64,000 nt of DNA, from NCBI RefSeq assembly GCF_000708265.2, contig NZ_JCKI01000001.1:248001-312000 (forward strand), written 5' to 3'. Positions 28,742 through 37,055 of the stretch are shown here, in pieces; positions within the stretch are counted from its first letter, which is position 1, and each line of letters begins with the position of its first letter. The notes under the pieces were generated by a model. The model saw nothing but the letters and a program-made list of their open reading frames with translations, did no database searches and was not told the DNA's origin. Made by a program: the position numbers and the translations under genes. The stretch comes from Pedobacter sp. R20-19 (GTDB lineage: Bacteria; Bacteroidota; Bacteroidia; Sphingobacteriales; Sphingobacteriaceae).

Positions 28742-30040
28742 ATGATTACTACTGAAAAGTTATACAGCCATTACCAAGAAAACCCAATCATTTCTACTGA
28801 CACCAGAAACATTATACCTGGCTGTATCTTTTTTGCATTAAAAGGCGACAACTTTAATGCAAATGAATTTGCTGCCCAGGCCATTGAAAAAGGTGCAGCT
28901 TATGCCATAATCGATGAAGCTAAATTTGCTTCAGATCAGTGTTTGTTGGTAGATGATGTGCTTTCAGCATTGCAAGATCTGGCACGTTATCACCGCCAGC
29001 AACTAAATATACCCGTAATTGGATTAACGGGTAGCAACGGCAAAACCACCAGCAAAGAACTCGTTAATGCAGTATTATCGGAACGGTACAAAACTTTTGC
29101 CACCTTTGGCAACCTGAATAACCATATTGGTGTACCACTTTCTATATTATCCATTACAAAGGATGTGGAAATTGCAGTGATTGAGATGGGCGCTAATCAT
29201 CAGAAAGAAATAGAATTGCTTTGTACCATTGCTCAACCAACGCATGGCATTATCACTAATGTGGGCATGGCACATTTAGATGGCTTTGGCGGATTTGAAG
29301 GTGTTAAAAAAGGAAAGGCTGAACTTTATGCCTATCTCAAAGCATATAAAGGATACACCTTTATTAACCGCGACAATACTTACCTAATGGAAATGAGTGC
29401 GAAAGCTGGTCTAAGCAAACTCATTTATTACGGAACTGAAAATGGAAATACCATTAAAGGAAGCTTAAAAAGCAGTGATCCTTTTATTGAGATTGACTGG
29501 ACAAATCATGAGGTGGCTTCAACCGTAAAAACAAACTTAACTGGCAGCTACAATTTTGAAAATATCCTGGCAGCCATTTGCATCGGGGATTTTTTTGATA
29601 TGACCTCTGAACAAATTAATGCAGGTTTATCTGGCTATCAACCAAAAAACAATCGTTCACAACTCACTCAAACAGATAACAACCATGTGATTTGTGATTT
29701 TTACAATGCCAATCCAAGCAGTATGTCTGCCGCATTAAATAACCTTTCAGTTATAACGGCTAATTACAAAATTGCAATTTTAGGAGACATGTTCGAGTTA
29801 GGCCCCGAATCTGCCAAACAGCATGAACTTATTGCAAAGCAAGCTTCTGAAAGTGGCATCGACGAAGTTATATTGATAGGGAAGGATTTTTATGCCTTTG
29901 AAAATGAAATTAAGGCTACCTTTTTTCAAACACCCGCAAAAGCCGCCATTTACCTTGAGGAAAAGCAAATTAAAGATAGCCTAGTATTACTTAAAGGCTC
30001 AAGGGGCATGAAGCTGGAAAGTTTATTGCAGTTTTTATAA
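28742..30040 (+). CDS. murF: UDP-N-acetylmuramoyl-tripeptide--D-alanyl-D-alanine ligase
   Basis: MurF adds D-Ala-D-Ala to the UDP-MurNAc-tripeptide, the last cytoplasmic step of the peptidoglycan precursor. The 432-residue protein has the Mur ligase three-domain layout. The N-terminal UDP-substrate domain has STDTRNIIPGCIFFALKGDN near residues 18-38. The central ATPase has the P-loop GLTGSNGKTT (about 98-107), NLNNHIGVPLS and AVIEMGANHQKEI. The C-terminal domain has VICDFYNANPSSMSAAL and ILGDMFELG. The length is normal for the family. It is alone on the plus strand, not in a dcw cluster, which is common for murF in Sphingobacteria. Confidence 0.95.
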   Translation: MITTEKLYSHYQENPIISTDTRNIIPGCIFFALKGDNFNANEFAAQAIEKGAAYAIIDEAKFASDQCLLVDDVLSALQDLARYHRQQLNIPVIGLTGSNGKTTSKELVNAVLSERYKTFATFGNLNNHIGVPLSILSITKDVEIAVIEMGANHQKEIELLCTIAQPTHGIITNVGMAHLDGFGGFEGVKKGKAELYAYLKAYKGYTFINRDNTYLMEMSAKAGLSKLIYYGTENGNTIKGSLKSSDPFIEIDWTNHEVASTVKTNLTGSYNFENILAAICIGDFFDMTSEQINAGLSGYQPKNNRSQLTQTDNNHVICDFYNANPSSMSAALNNLSVITANYKIAILGDMFELGPESAKQHELIAKQASESGIDEVILIGKDFYAFENEIKATFFQTPAKAAIYLEEKQIKDSLVLLKGSRGMKLESLLQFL

Positions 30041-30043
30041 TAG

Positions 30044-30089
30044 ATTAAATAGTATAGAATTATAGAAATACAAACCTATACTATTTAAT
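30044..30089. terminator. Bidirectional hairpin between convergent murF and gldH
   Basis: Perfect 14-bp arms ATTAAATAGTATAG (30044-30057) and CTATACTATTTAAT (30076-30089) enclose an 18-base loop. The stem is AT-rich, so it is weaker than the other terminators here, but its place between two converging stops supports the role. Confidence 0.6.
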
Positions 30090-30098
30090 TAAGCACAA

Positions 30099-30593
30099 TT
30101 AACGCTGATGCTCATTGATCAAAATACCTAAATCAACCACTTCTAATAAAGGGTTATCTCTCATATTCTGTTCAATTTCAATGGTAAACTTTCCATTTTT
30201 CGGAAAATGATAATTGGTTTGCATCGGAAGTGTGTAACTAAAAATATTTCCTGAGCCACTCCCTAACCATTCTCCATCATTTTTTGCCAATTTATATTGA
30301 TAGCGCTTGGTTACTGTATTTTTCCCGTCGTTAAAATGAGCCAGAATATAAATGTTTGAATACTTATAATCAGCTGTGTGCCTTAATTTGAAATAAATAT
30401 TATAGGCTTTTGTATTATCCTTAATCTCAAATGAATTAACAATGTGATTTCTATATGCCCACTTCCGCTCCGGAACCTGATCATTAGAATCAATCACACT
30501 GGAAGTACAGCTCATTAAAAGTGAAGCAACTATCAGGAAAAACAATAAAGATGTTCGCTGTTTATTCTGCAGCTGGCTTTTGATCTGAACCAT
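30099..30593 (-). CDS. gldH: Gliding motility lipoprotein GldH
   Basis: A lipoprotein of about 164 residues. I start it at the ATG at 30593 (MVQIKSQLQNKQRTSLLFF), which gives a good lipoprotein signal and lipobox LLMSC. The frame is open farther upstream inside ricT, but that part is the shadow of ricT's basic tail. The body has the GldH pattern: ERKWAYRNHIVNSFEIKDNT near the start, IYFKLRHTADYKYSNIYI, and GEWLGSGSGNIFSYTLPMQT. GldH is needed for gliding and for type IX secretion-linked functions in Flavobacterium, but it is also conserved in non-gliding relatives. It overlaps the 3' end of ricT by 32 bases, so the two are in one operon. Confidence 0.85.
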   Translation of the reverse strand: MVQIKSQLQNKQRTSLLFFLIVASLLMSCTSSVIDSNDQVPERKWAYRNHIVNSFEIKDNTKAYNIYFKLRHTADYKYSNIYILAHFNDGKNTVTKRYQYKLAKNDGEWLGSGSGNIFSYTLPMQTNYHFPKNGKFTIEIEQNMRDNPLLEVVDLGILINEHQR

Positions 30594-32085
30594 TATCTTT
30601 TCTGCGGTTATTATTTTTTCTACGGTTATTTCTGCTTTTATTTTTGCTTGGCTCCGGCTTCGCTCCATCTACATGAGTTTCACCTTCTGCCTTCACGACA
30701 GGTTTTTGGGCTTGCTGCTGAGGTTTTGGATGATTATTCTGGGTTTTAGGCCCATTTAGATGTTGTGGTTTTGAAACTACTTGTTGTGGCTTAGCTCCTG
30801 TATTTTGCTGTAATTTTGGGCCATTCTGTGCTGACCTTCCGCCAGATTGAGGCTTCTGATTTGCCTGTTGAGGTTTAGCATTGGCCGCTGAATTTTTATC
30901 ACCTGCGGGCATCCGCTCTCTTCTGTTCTGGTTATTATTGGTTTTGCCTTTTTGGTTACGGTTCTGGTTGTTTTTACCTCTTGAACGTTCATCCAAACGG
31001 GTGAGACTATCCTGACCTACTACATTTTCATAATCAAATGATTTTTCAACCACAACTGGTGCCGCAATTTGAACAGCTTCTTCTTTGAGGTTAGGTGCCT
31101 TTTTACCGGCTTTGTTCATCACCATGATTTCTTTAACACGAGATGCTTTAACCGGAATCCAGTTTTCATCGCCCTGGTAACTAAACCACATAATTTTTTT
31201 AAAAATATCTGTCTTTTGATGGCGGGCATAACCCGCTTCGGTATCCAGATTTTCAATACGATCAGGAATATCTTTTAGTGCATCCAGGTAAGTATCTAAC
31301 TCATAGTTTAAACAACATTTTAGCTTTCCACACTGGCCGGCAAGTTTTAATGTATTTAAAGATAAATTCTGATAACGGGCTGCGGCTGTAGAAACGGTTT
31401 TAAAATTGGTAAGCCAGGTAGAGCAGCATAATTCACGCCCGCATGAGCCAATTCCACCTAAACGTCCAGCTTCCTGGCGCATTCCAATCTGGCGCATTTC
31501 AATGCGAATACGAAAGCTTTCTGCCATTTTTTTAATCAGCTCGCGAAAATCCACACGTCCATCAGCAGTATAGAAAAAAGTAGCTTTAGTTTTATCGGCT
31601 TGGTAGTCTACATCACTAATTTTCATAGACAAACGCAGGTCTAACGCAAGTTTGCGAGCCTTATGCATCGTTTCCCACTCCATTTCTTTAGCCGCATTCC
31701 ATTTTTCTACATCCGCTTCTGTAGCCTTCCGGTAAATCTTTTTAACTACCTGATCTAAAGGAGCCTTTCTTCGTTTCATTTGCACACGTACCAATTCACC
31801 CGTAAGTGAAACGTGACCTACATCAAAACCACCAGTTGGCCCTTCAACGGCTACCAGCTCTCCAATTTCCAGATAAATGTTATCATGATTTAAGAAAAAC
31901 TCCTTACGTGAGCCTTTAAACTTTACTTCTGTAACCTGAAAAGGTTTATAATTTGAGGGCATATCCAAATTGGATAGCCAATCGTGCACTTCCATTGTCT
32001 GGCACCCACCAGTACCGCATGAGCCATTACTCTTGCATCCATTAGGGGTGCAACCACCACCTGTTGAACAACTTCCACATCCCAT
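30562..32085 (-). CDS. ricT: PSP1 domain protein, RicT/YaaT-like
   Basis: A 507-residue protein with three parts. The Cys/Gly-rich N-terminus (MGCGSCSTGGGCTPNGCKSN) has eight cysteines in the first 30 residues and may bind metal or an Fe-S centre. The PSP1 domain at about 60-290 has the conserved GGIGSCGRELCCSTWL and CGKLKCCLNYELDTY. The tail from about residue 350 is a low-complexity Gln/Asn/Lys/Pro-rich repeat region, probably disordered. In Bacillus, RicT (YaaT) works with RicA and RicF in RNA processing with RNase Y; the role in Bacteroidota is not established. It lies 2 bases after holB and overlaps gldH. Confidence 0.85.
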   Translation of the reverse strand: MGCGSCSTGGGCTPNGCKSNGSCGTGGCQTMEVHDWLSNLDMPSNYKPFQVTEVKFKGSRKEFFLNHDNIYLEIGELVAVEGPTGGFDVGHVSLTGELVRVQMKRRKAPLDQVVKKIYRKATEADVEKWNAAKEMEWETMHKARKLALDLRLSMKISDVDYQADKTKATFFYTADGRVDFRELIKKMAESFRIRIEMRQIGMRQEAGRLGGIGSCGRELCCSTWLTNFKTVSTAAARYQNLSLNTLKLAGQCGKLKCCLNYELDTYLDALKDIPDRIENLDTEAGYARHQKTDIFKKIMWFSYQGDENWIPVKASRVKEIMVMNKAGKKAPNLKEEAVQIAAPVVVEKSFDYENVVGQDSLTRLDERSRGKNNQNRNQKGKTNNNQNRRERMPAGDKNSAANAKPQQANQKPQSGGRSAQNGPKLQQNTGAKPQQVVSKPQHLNGPKTQNNHPKPQQQAQKPVVKAEGETHVDGAKPEPSKNKSRNNRRKNNNRRKDNGSDQKPAAE

Positions 32086-32087
32086 AA

Positions 32088-33236
32088 CTAATTGTATATA
32101 TATTGAGTCCCCGCAGGGAGCGTTTTAAACTTGATAATTTTTACCAATTGTAAAGATACATCTAAAAAGAGAATTTTTGGGTTTGCATTCCTTTCAATAT
32201 GGTAGTGTGCCGTTTCCAATTCACTAATAATGGCCTCGGCCATTGGTAAACTTAGCACGTGAGTACTTAATTTCCTGGCCGTATCTAACGTAAGTGGTGG
32301 TAATTTTACCAGCTCTTCTGCACCACTAATAATTAAGCAGCACTCCCGTAAATAATTAATGCCATATCTTAAAAAATTCTTTTGATTCTCTCGTCCCCAT
32401 TTTGCGGCTACCTCTGTAAAATCAATCAAATCGGGCACTTTGTTACCAAACCCCATTCTTAACCAGGCCGTAAAAGTTCCGGAGCTATCGTTTTGCGTAT
32501 CTGCAGCTAATGCTTTTGCTTCTATTAAATTTCCATCTGCCAGGAAAGCATAATCGATAGACTGATGTGATGTTAGCCCACCATGTTGCATTAAATAGCC
32601 AGAAATATCATCACTACTTAATTTTGGTATCTTAACAATTTGAGTCCGCGATAAAATTGTTGTTAAAATCTGATCCTGACTTTGCGCAATCAAGATAAAC
32701 AGGGTATTGGCAGGCGGTTCTTCTATTAGTTTTAACAAGGCATTACCTGCTTTATCCAAATATTCTGGCAACCACATAATCAAAACTTTCGTTTCTGCCT
32801 CAAAGGCTTTATAACTTAGTTTTTTGATGATATCATGGCATTCTGCAATTGGAATATTGGCTTGTTTGTTTGCTGCATCGAGTTTTGAACGCCAGATATC
32901 CATATCAAAATAAGGATCTTGCAAAAACATATTTCGCCATTCATCCAATATATCTACCGCAACTTTTGTACTGGCAGATGCGAAAAATGGATAGGAGAAA
33001 TGCAAATCCGGATGGATCAATCGTTCATATTTTCTACAACTGGAACAATCGCCACAACTATCATTGTCTCCTTTGTTCAGGCAATTCACATATTGCGCAT
33101 AAGCTACGGCTAAAGCTACTGCACCAGAGCCCACAGGAGATAAAAAAAGTTGTGCATGGCTCATCCGGTTTTCCTTAACCGTTTGCACAAGCTGCTGCTT
33201 TATTTTTTCCTGACCAATGATTTCTTTAAATTGCAT
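32088..33236 (-). CDS. holB: DNA polymerase III subunit delta'
   Basis: Delta' is a clamp-loader subunit of the replicative polymerase. The 382-residue protein starts at the ATG at 33236 (MQFKEIIGQEKIKQQLVQTV); an upstream TTG in frame is ignored. The N-terminal AAA-type domain has a degenerate P-loop (SPVGSGAVAL, with no GKT), as expected for delta', which does not hydrolyse ATP. It is followed by zinc-binding cysteines in CLNKGDNDSCGDCSSC and the conserved HPDLHFSYP. The remaining core motifs are LIEEPPANTLFILIAQSQDQ and LLTTILSRTQ-like sequence. It leads the holB-ricT-gldH operon, a gene order seen in other Bacteroidota. Confidence 0.9.
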   Translation of the reverse strand: MQFKEIIGQEKIKQQLVQTVKENRMSHAQLFLSPVGSGAVALAVAYAQYVNCLNKGDNDSCGDCSSCRKYERLIHPDLHFSYPFFASASTKVAVDILDEWRNMFLQDPYFDMDIWRSKLDAANKQANIPIAECHDIIKKLSYKAFEAETKVLIMWLPEYLDKAGNALLKLIEEPPANTLFILIAQSQDQILTTILSRTQIVKIPKLSSDDISGYLMQHGGLTSHQSIDYAFLADGNLIEAKALAADTQNDSSGTFTAWLRMGFGNKVPDLIDFTEVAAKWGRENQKNFLRYGINYLRECCLIISGAEELVKLPPLTLDTARKLSTHVLSLPMAEAIISELETAHYHIERNANPKILFLDVSLQLVKIIKFKTLPAGTQYIYN

Positions 33237-33380
33237 TTGGTGCAAAATAAGAAATTGATACGAGATTCACACATTTGTGCTAACTAAGTTCGGTTACCGG
33301 CATACATTCTTAAACTTGATAGATTTAAAAATGATTTAAAATTCAATGGATAAACGTATTATAATATCATTCGAAATTAA

Positions 33381-33416
33381 AACCTGAAGCCACTCTAAAC
33401 AGATCAGCTTCAGGTT
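33381..33416 (-). terminator. Hairpin terminator of the barrel protein gene
   Basis: AACCTGAAGC and GCTTCAGGTT form a 10-bp stem just past the stop at 33426. The T run on the minus strand is short and interrupted. Confidence 0.6.
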
Positions 33417-33425
33417 ATTATAAGA

Positions 33426-34154
33426 TTAAAAGCGGTAGCCTATACCGATATTTGCACGGATTCCTGCCCATGGCCCCTTAAAATCTACCATTGCACCATT
33501 AGCAGTTACCGTATTAGTGGTTTTTCCAACAGGAAGATTAATATCATCCAGGTTACTTTTTAAATCTTTTTGCTCTTGTTCTGTTAGTGTTTTTGTGCCT
33601 TTTAAATTTCCTCTTGAAAATCCATATTGAGGACCAAAAATAGACCAGTCCAGATAAAAGTTATTTGCAATACGCCATTGCGCTCCAACTAAAACACCAA
33701 CAGTATATGTATTTATGTTTCCATTTAATGGAATAACTTCATCCTGGTTATCTGAATGATATTCATAATTTATGGAAGCACTGTAATTTGCATATTTTAA
33801 AAACGGCGCGATATAAAATCCTTTAAAAACTTCATTGCCAAGATAAAATTTAATCTCAGGAGTGATTGCAAAATTGCCTGTTTTTAAACTTCCCATCTGT
33901 TCATCAATACTATTAAGAGAAGAACTGAACGGCAAAGAGCCTTTAGGCATTATTCTTAAACCAATACCTACACTCGTTTTTCCATAAATAGCTCTTTCAT
34001 ACTGAACATTAAAGGTTTTCATAAATAATGATGGAAAGTTTAACTTAATTAGGTTATCCCCTGTATCAGTTGTTTTTTGCGCAAATGCAAAAGAAATAGA
34101 CATTAAGCCAGTAACGATGGTTAGGGCTAGAGATTTTGTAATTTTTAGATTCAT
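33426..34154 (-). CDS. Outer membrane beta-barrel protein, DUF3575-like
   Basis: A 242-residue exported protein with a signal peptide ending SFAFAQ at about residue 26. The rest alternates strands typical of a small outer-membrane barrel: NVQYERAIYGKTSVGIGLRI, FAITPEIKFYLG, GFYIAPFLKYANYSASINYE, YTVGVLVGAQWRIANNFYLD, and a C-terminal strand NIGIGYRF ending in Phe. The opening (LNFPSLFMKTFNVQYERAI) resembles DUF3575 proteins, but I cannot confirm that without a profile search. It stands alone on the minus strand with its own hairpin. The function is unknown. Confidence 0.7.
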   Translation of the reverse strand: MNLKITKSLALTIVTGLMSISFAFAQKTTDTGDNLIKLNFPSLFMKTFNVQYERAIYGKTSVGIGLRIMPKGSLPFSSSLNSIDEQMGSLKTGNFAITPEIKFYLGNEVFKGFYIAPFLKYANYSASINYEYHSDNQDEVIPLNGNINTYTVGVLVGAQWRIANNFYLDWSIFGPQYGFSRGNLKGTKTLTEQEQKDLKSNLDDINLPVGKTTNTVTANGAMVDFKGPWAGIRANIGIGYRF

Positions 34155-34315
34155 ATTTATTTTTTCTGATCATGATACAAGCGGCAAGCCAAACTACAAA
34201 CAAACTGGATATCAAAGTATTATATATTATACTAAGCTATAGTTTTGAGAAGTATATTCTACATGTGAGGAATTACATTCCCAATTCTTCAAAAATTCAA
34301 TAAAATGAAAAACAT

Positions 34316-34323
34316 TACCTTTG
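34316..34323 (+). promoter_or_regulatory. -7 promoter box for ruvX
   Basis: TACCTTTG is an exact TAnnTTTG match, 15 bases upstream of the ruvX ATG at 34339. No clear -33 element was seen. Confidence 0.45.
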
Positions 34324-34338
34324 AGGTTTTTAATACAT

Positions 34339-34755
34339 ATGGCTCGAATTTTGGCTTTTGATTATGGCACCAAGCGTATCGGCATTGCCGTTACCGATCC
34401 TTTGCAAATTATTGCAACAGGGTTAGATACTGTACACCCAAAAGATGCCATTGAATATATCAAAAAATACCTGCTTGCAGAACAGGTAGAAGCTTTTGTA
34501 CTTGGCGATCCTAAACAAATGAATGGAGCAGATTCAGATTCTAAACAGCATGTTAAGGGATTTTCTACATTGTTAAAAAAAGCCTTTCCCACCATCCCGC
34601 AGCATTGGGTTGATGAACGTTTTACTTCAAAAATGGCACATCAGGCCATTATACAAAGTGGCTTAAAAAAAATGGATAGGCGGGATAAAGATCGGGTAGA
34701 CACTGTCGCTGCCACCATCATTTTACAATATTTTATGGAAACCAACCGTTTATAA
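34339..34755 (+). CDS. ruvX: Putative pre-16S rRNA nuclease / Holliday junction resolvase-like (YqgF/RuvX)
   Basis: A 138-residue RNase H-fold protein. The ATG at 34339 (MARILAFDYGTKRIGIAVTD) gives the exact family start; an in-frame TTG 18 bases upstream is ignored and would overlap the promoter box. The conserved acidic residue is in AFDYGTKRIG. The other family blocks are VLGDPKQMNG, WVDERFTSKMAHQAI, and DRRDKDRVDTVAATIILQYF near the end. In E. coli YqgF matures 16S rRNA 5' ends. The O-methyltransferase gene follows after 8 bases and is probably co-transcribed. Confidence 0.92.
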   Translation: MARILAFDYGTKRIGIAVTDPLQIIATGLDTVHPKDAIEYIKKYLLAEQVEAFVLGDPKQMNGADSDSKQHVKGFSTLLKKAFPTIPQHWVDERFTSKMAHQAIIQSGLKKMDRRDKDRVDTVAATIILQYFMETNRL

Positions 34756-34763
34756 CCGAATAC

Positions 34764-35399
34764 ATGAGCCTGATAAACGACAACTTACAAGATTTATTAA
34801 TTCATTACTGCGAGCCTGAAAGCCAGTTGCTACAACAAATAGATCGGGAAACCAATTTAAAAGTTTTGATGCCCCGGATGCTCTCCGGACATTATCAGGG
34901 TAGGGTTTTAAGTATGCTGAGTAAGATGATTGCGCCAAAACGTATCCTGGAGATTGGCACCTTTACGGGTTATGCAACATTATGCCTCGCTGAAGGATTA
35001 ACGCAAGACGGAAACATTTATACTTTAGACATTAATGTAGAACTGGAGGATATGGTAAGGAAGCATTTCGAGCAATCGATATACCATAACCAGATCAACT
35101 ATATCTTAGGTGATGCCATTAAAACCATAAACGATTTAGATGAAACCTTTGATATTGTTTTCATAGATGCTGATAAAAAGAATAATGGTACTTATTATGA
35201 TTTAATCTTTGATCAGGTTCGCCCGGGAGGAATAATCATTGTAGATAATGTATTGTGGAGTGGTAAAGTTCTTCAGGATCAGCAGGACAAAGACACCAGA
35301 AATATTACCAGCTTTAATGATAAAATAGCCGCAGATGAGCGTGTAGAAAAATTAATCTTACCTGTAAGAGACGGGCTGTTTGTAATCAGGAAAAAATAA
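34764..35399 (+). CDS. SAM-dependent O-methyltransferase
   Basis: A 211-residue class I methyltransferase of the caffeoyl-CoA O-methyltransferase type. The SAM-binding motif I is ILEIGTFTGYATLCLAEGL near residues 60-80. NIYTLDINVELEDMVRKHF carries the acidic ribose contact, and FDIVFIDADKKNNGTYYDLI carries the metal-site Asp, followed by GGIIIVDNVLWSGKV. These match the family closely, but the natural substrate in Bacteroidota is not known. It is probably co-transcribed with ruvX, 8 bases upstream. Confidence 0.88.
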   Translation: MSLINDNLQDLLIHYCEPESQLLQQIDRETNLKVLMPRMLSGHYQGRVLSMLSKMIAPKRILEIGTFTGYATLCLAEGLTQDGNIYTLDINVELEDMVRKHFEQSIYHNQINYILGDAIKTINDLDETFDIVFIDADKKNNGTYYDLIFDQVRPGGIIIVDNVLWSGKVLQDQQDKDTRNITSFNDKIAADERVEKLILPVRDGLFVIRKK

Positions 35400-35447
35400 A
35401 CCCTTTTTCATTGCTATGCACGAAGCAATGATGATAATGAAAAGAAA

Positions 35448-36122
35448 ATGAAAATTATATTTACTATTTACCTTTTACTTTTAAGTGTAATTGTTACTAA
35501 AGCACAAGATACGGATGAGTATATTTCAGAACATGTGGAATGTGCTCAAGAATTAATGCATGACCATAAAATACCTGCCAGTATTATTTTAGCGGTCGCC
35601 ATTCACGAATCTGCAGCAGGGAACAGCAGAATTGCTCAACATTTAAACAACCATTTTGGCGTAAAAGGGCCTAACAATAACACTGAAATTCGTTCTGCCT
35701 ACCGAGATTACAATAGCGACGAAGATTCATACAATCATTTTGTTGAAATTATGGAAACACGCGCTCCTTTTAACAATTTGTTTGAAAAGTATGATCAATA
35801 TGATTATAAGGGCTGGGCAAAAGGAATTCAAAGATCAGGTTATGCACAAAGCCGCACCTGGGCAAGCCAGGTCATTAATCTGGTTAAAAAATATGAGCTT
35901 TATCAATATGATGATCGCCCTGCAGATTATATTGAACCTATTCCTGCCAAATCAGTTTATCACCGTAAAAAGAGGCATAGCGCTTCTGCATGGTATACTG
36001 TAAAATCTGGCGATAACTTAAATTTAATCGCCAAGAAAAAACACACAACGGTTAAAACCATTATGAGAAAGAACGGGCTCAAAAATTCTAAATTAAAACC
36101 CGGTCAAAAAATTAGATTGTAG
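35448..36122 (+). CDS. Secreted glucosaminidase with C-terminal LysM domain
   Basis: A 224-residue exported cell-wall hydrolase. The signal peptide ends around VTKAQ (residue 20). The FlgJ-like glucosaminidase domain covers about 30-160, with the probable catalytic Glu in ILAVAIHESAAGNSRIA, then NNHFGVKG, SYNHFVEIM, and WAKGIQRSGYAQSRTWASQV. The LysM domain at about 180-224 (WYTVKSGDNLNLIAKKKHTT) binds glycan. It should cut the N-acetylglucosaminyl bond in peptidoglycan during wall turnover. It is followed 48 bases later by a longer paralogue with the same layout. The gap upstream (35401-35447) contains a short palindromic fragment around CGAAGCAATG. Confidence 0.88.
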   Translation: MKIIFTIYLLLLSVIVTKAQDTDEYISEHVECAQELMHDHKIPASIILAVAIHESAAGNSRIAQHLNNHFGVKGPNNNTEIRSAYRDYNSDEDSYNHFVEIMETRAPFNNLFEKYDQYDYKGWAKGIQRSGYAQSRTWASQVINLVKKYELYQYDDRPADYIEPIPAKSVYHRKKRHSASAWYTVKSGDNLNLIAKKKHTTVKTIMRKNGLKNSKLKPGQKIRL

Positions 36123-36170
36123 TTATTCTAAGTCATGCTCACCAAAAAACAATTATATCTGATCATTATT

Positions 36171-37007
36171 ATGAAATTCATCTTCTTCTATATTGCTTTT
36201 GCCGTGCTTCTCTTAAGTTCTTGCGGAACACGTAAATACTCAAAGAACAATAAGCAGATTGAAAAGGCAGCCAATAAAGCCAATAACAATACCTACAAGA
36301 GTTACAATACATTAAGCTATATAGATGAATTTAAAGCTGTTGCCATTGAGGAAATGAATTCTGATGGGATTCCGGCAAGTATAACCCTGGCACAGGGCAT
36401 TCTGGAATCGGGTAGTGGCAACAGTGATTTAGCGAAATATGCCAACAATCATTTTGGTATTAAATGTACTTCAGAGTGGAAAGGAAAAAATTATTTCAGG
36501 GATGATGATCAGAAAAACGATTGCTTTAGGGTGTATAAAGATGCCCGCGAATCATTTAGAGATCACTCGGAATTTTTAAAGCGGAAACGCTACAGCTTCT
36601 TATTTCAACTAGATAGAAATGATTACAAAAGCTGGGCACAGGGATTAAAAACAGCCGGTTATGCCACTAACCCAAAATATCCTGATTTATTAATTGGTGT
36701 GATTGAAAAATATCAGCTTTATCAATATGATCAGCCGGAAAGCGAAAAACAAAAAATTGCCCGGGAAGACCGGGTTTTTACACAGATCAATCAAAATATC
36801 CCTAAAGAAAAAGAAAAGTTTGCCCCAGTTGAAACTCCTCCACCTGGAGCCAAGCCCATCCTGGCAGATGGAACTTATACTGTAGTAAAGGGCGATACCT
36901 TATACAACATTGCAAAAAGATTTAACTTAAGTGTTGACGAATTGAAAATGCTGAACGAAATGACGAGCGACGGAATTAGACTTGACCAGGTGCTTAAGGT
37001 TAAATAA
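36171..37007 (+). CDS. Glucosaminidase-LysM lipoprotein, paralogue of the preceding gene
   Basis: A 278-residue protein if started at 36171 (MKFIFFYIAFAVLLLSSCGT), which gives a compact lipoprotein signal with lipobox LSSC. An in-frame ATG at 36135 would add 12 residues and cannot be excluded. The glucosaminidase domain has ASITLAQGILESGSGNSDLA with the catalytic Glu, NNHFGIKCTSEWKGK, and WAQGLKTAGYATNPKYPDLL. The C-terminal LysM is TYTVVKGDTLYNIAKRFNLS. Together with the gene upstream it forms a tandem of related wall hydrolases; this one is predicted to be membrane-anchored and the first to be soluble. Confidence 0.87.
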   Translation: MKFIFFYIAFAVLLLSSCGTRKYSKNNKQIEKAANKANNNTYKSYNTLSYIDEFKAVAIEEMNSDGIPASITLAQGILESGSGNSDLAKYANNHFGIKCTSEWKGKNYFRDDDQKNDCFRVYKDARESFRDHSEFLKRKRYSFLFQLDRNDYKSWAQGLKTAGYATNPKYPDLLIGVIEKYQLYQYDQPESEKQKIAREDRVFTQINQNIPKEKEKFAPVETPPPGAKPILADGTYTVVKGDTLYNIAKRFNLSVDELKMLNEMTSDGIRLDQVLKVK

Positions 37008-37040
37008 TGTTAAGCCTAAACATTCCGTACAGGATATTTG

Positions 37041-37048
37041 TAGTTTTG
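37041..37048 (+). promoter_or_regulatory. -7 promoter box close to the start codon
   Basis: TAGTTTTG matches TAnnTTTG and ends 7 bases before the ATG at 37056, predicting a transcript with almost no leader. Confidence 0.4.
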
Positions 37049-37055
37049 TAGACTA

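Noticed and set aside
30044..30089. The perfect 14-bp inverted repeat as the ends of a small mobile element.
   Set aside because: The interior is only 18 bases, there are no flanking direct repeats, and its place between convergent stops fits a terminator.
30099..30593. gldH as proof that the organism glides.
   Set aside because: gldH is conserved in many non-gliding Bacteroidota, and no other gld or spr gene is in the window.
32088..33236. holB as a damaged gene because the P-loop lacks GKT.
   Set aside because: Delta' subunits do not hydrolyse ATP and commonly have a degenerate P-loop. The rest of the protein is intact.
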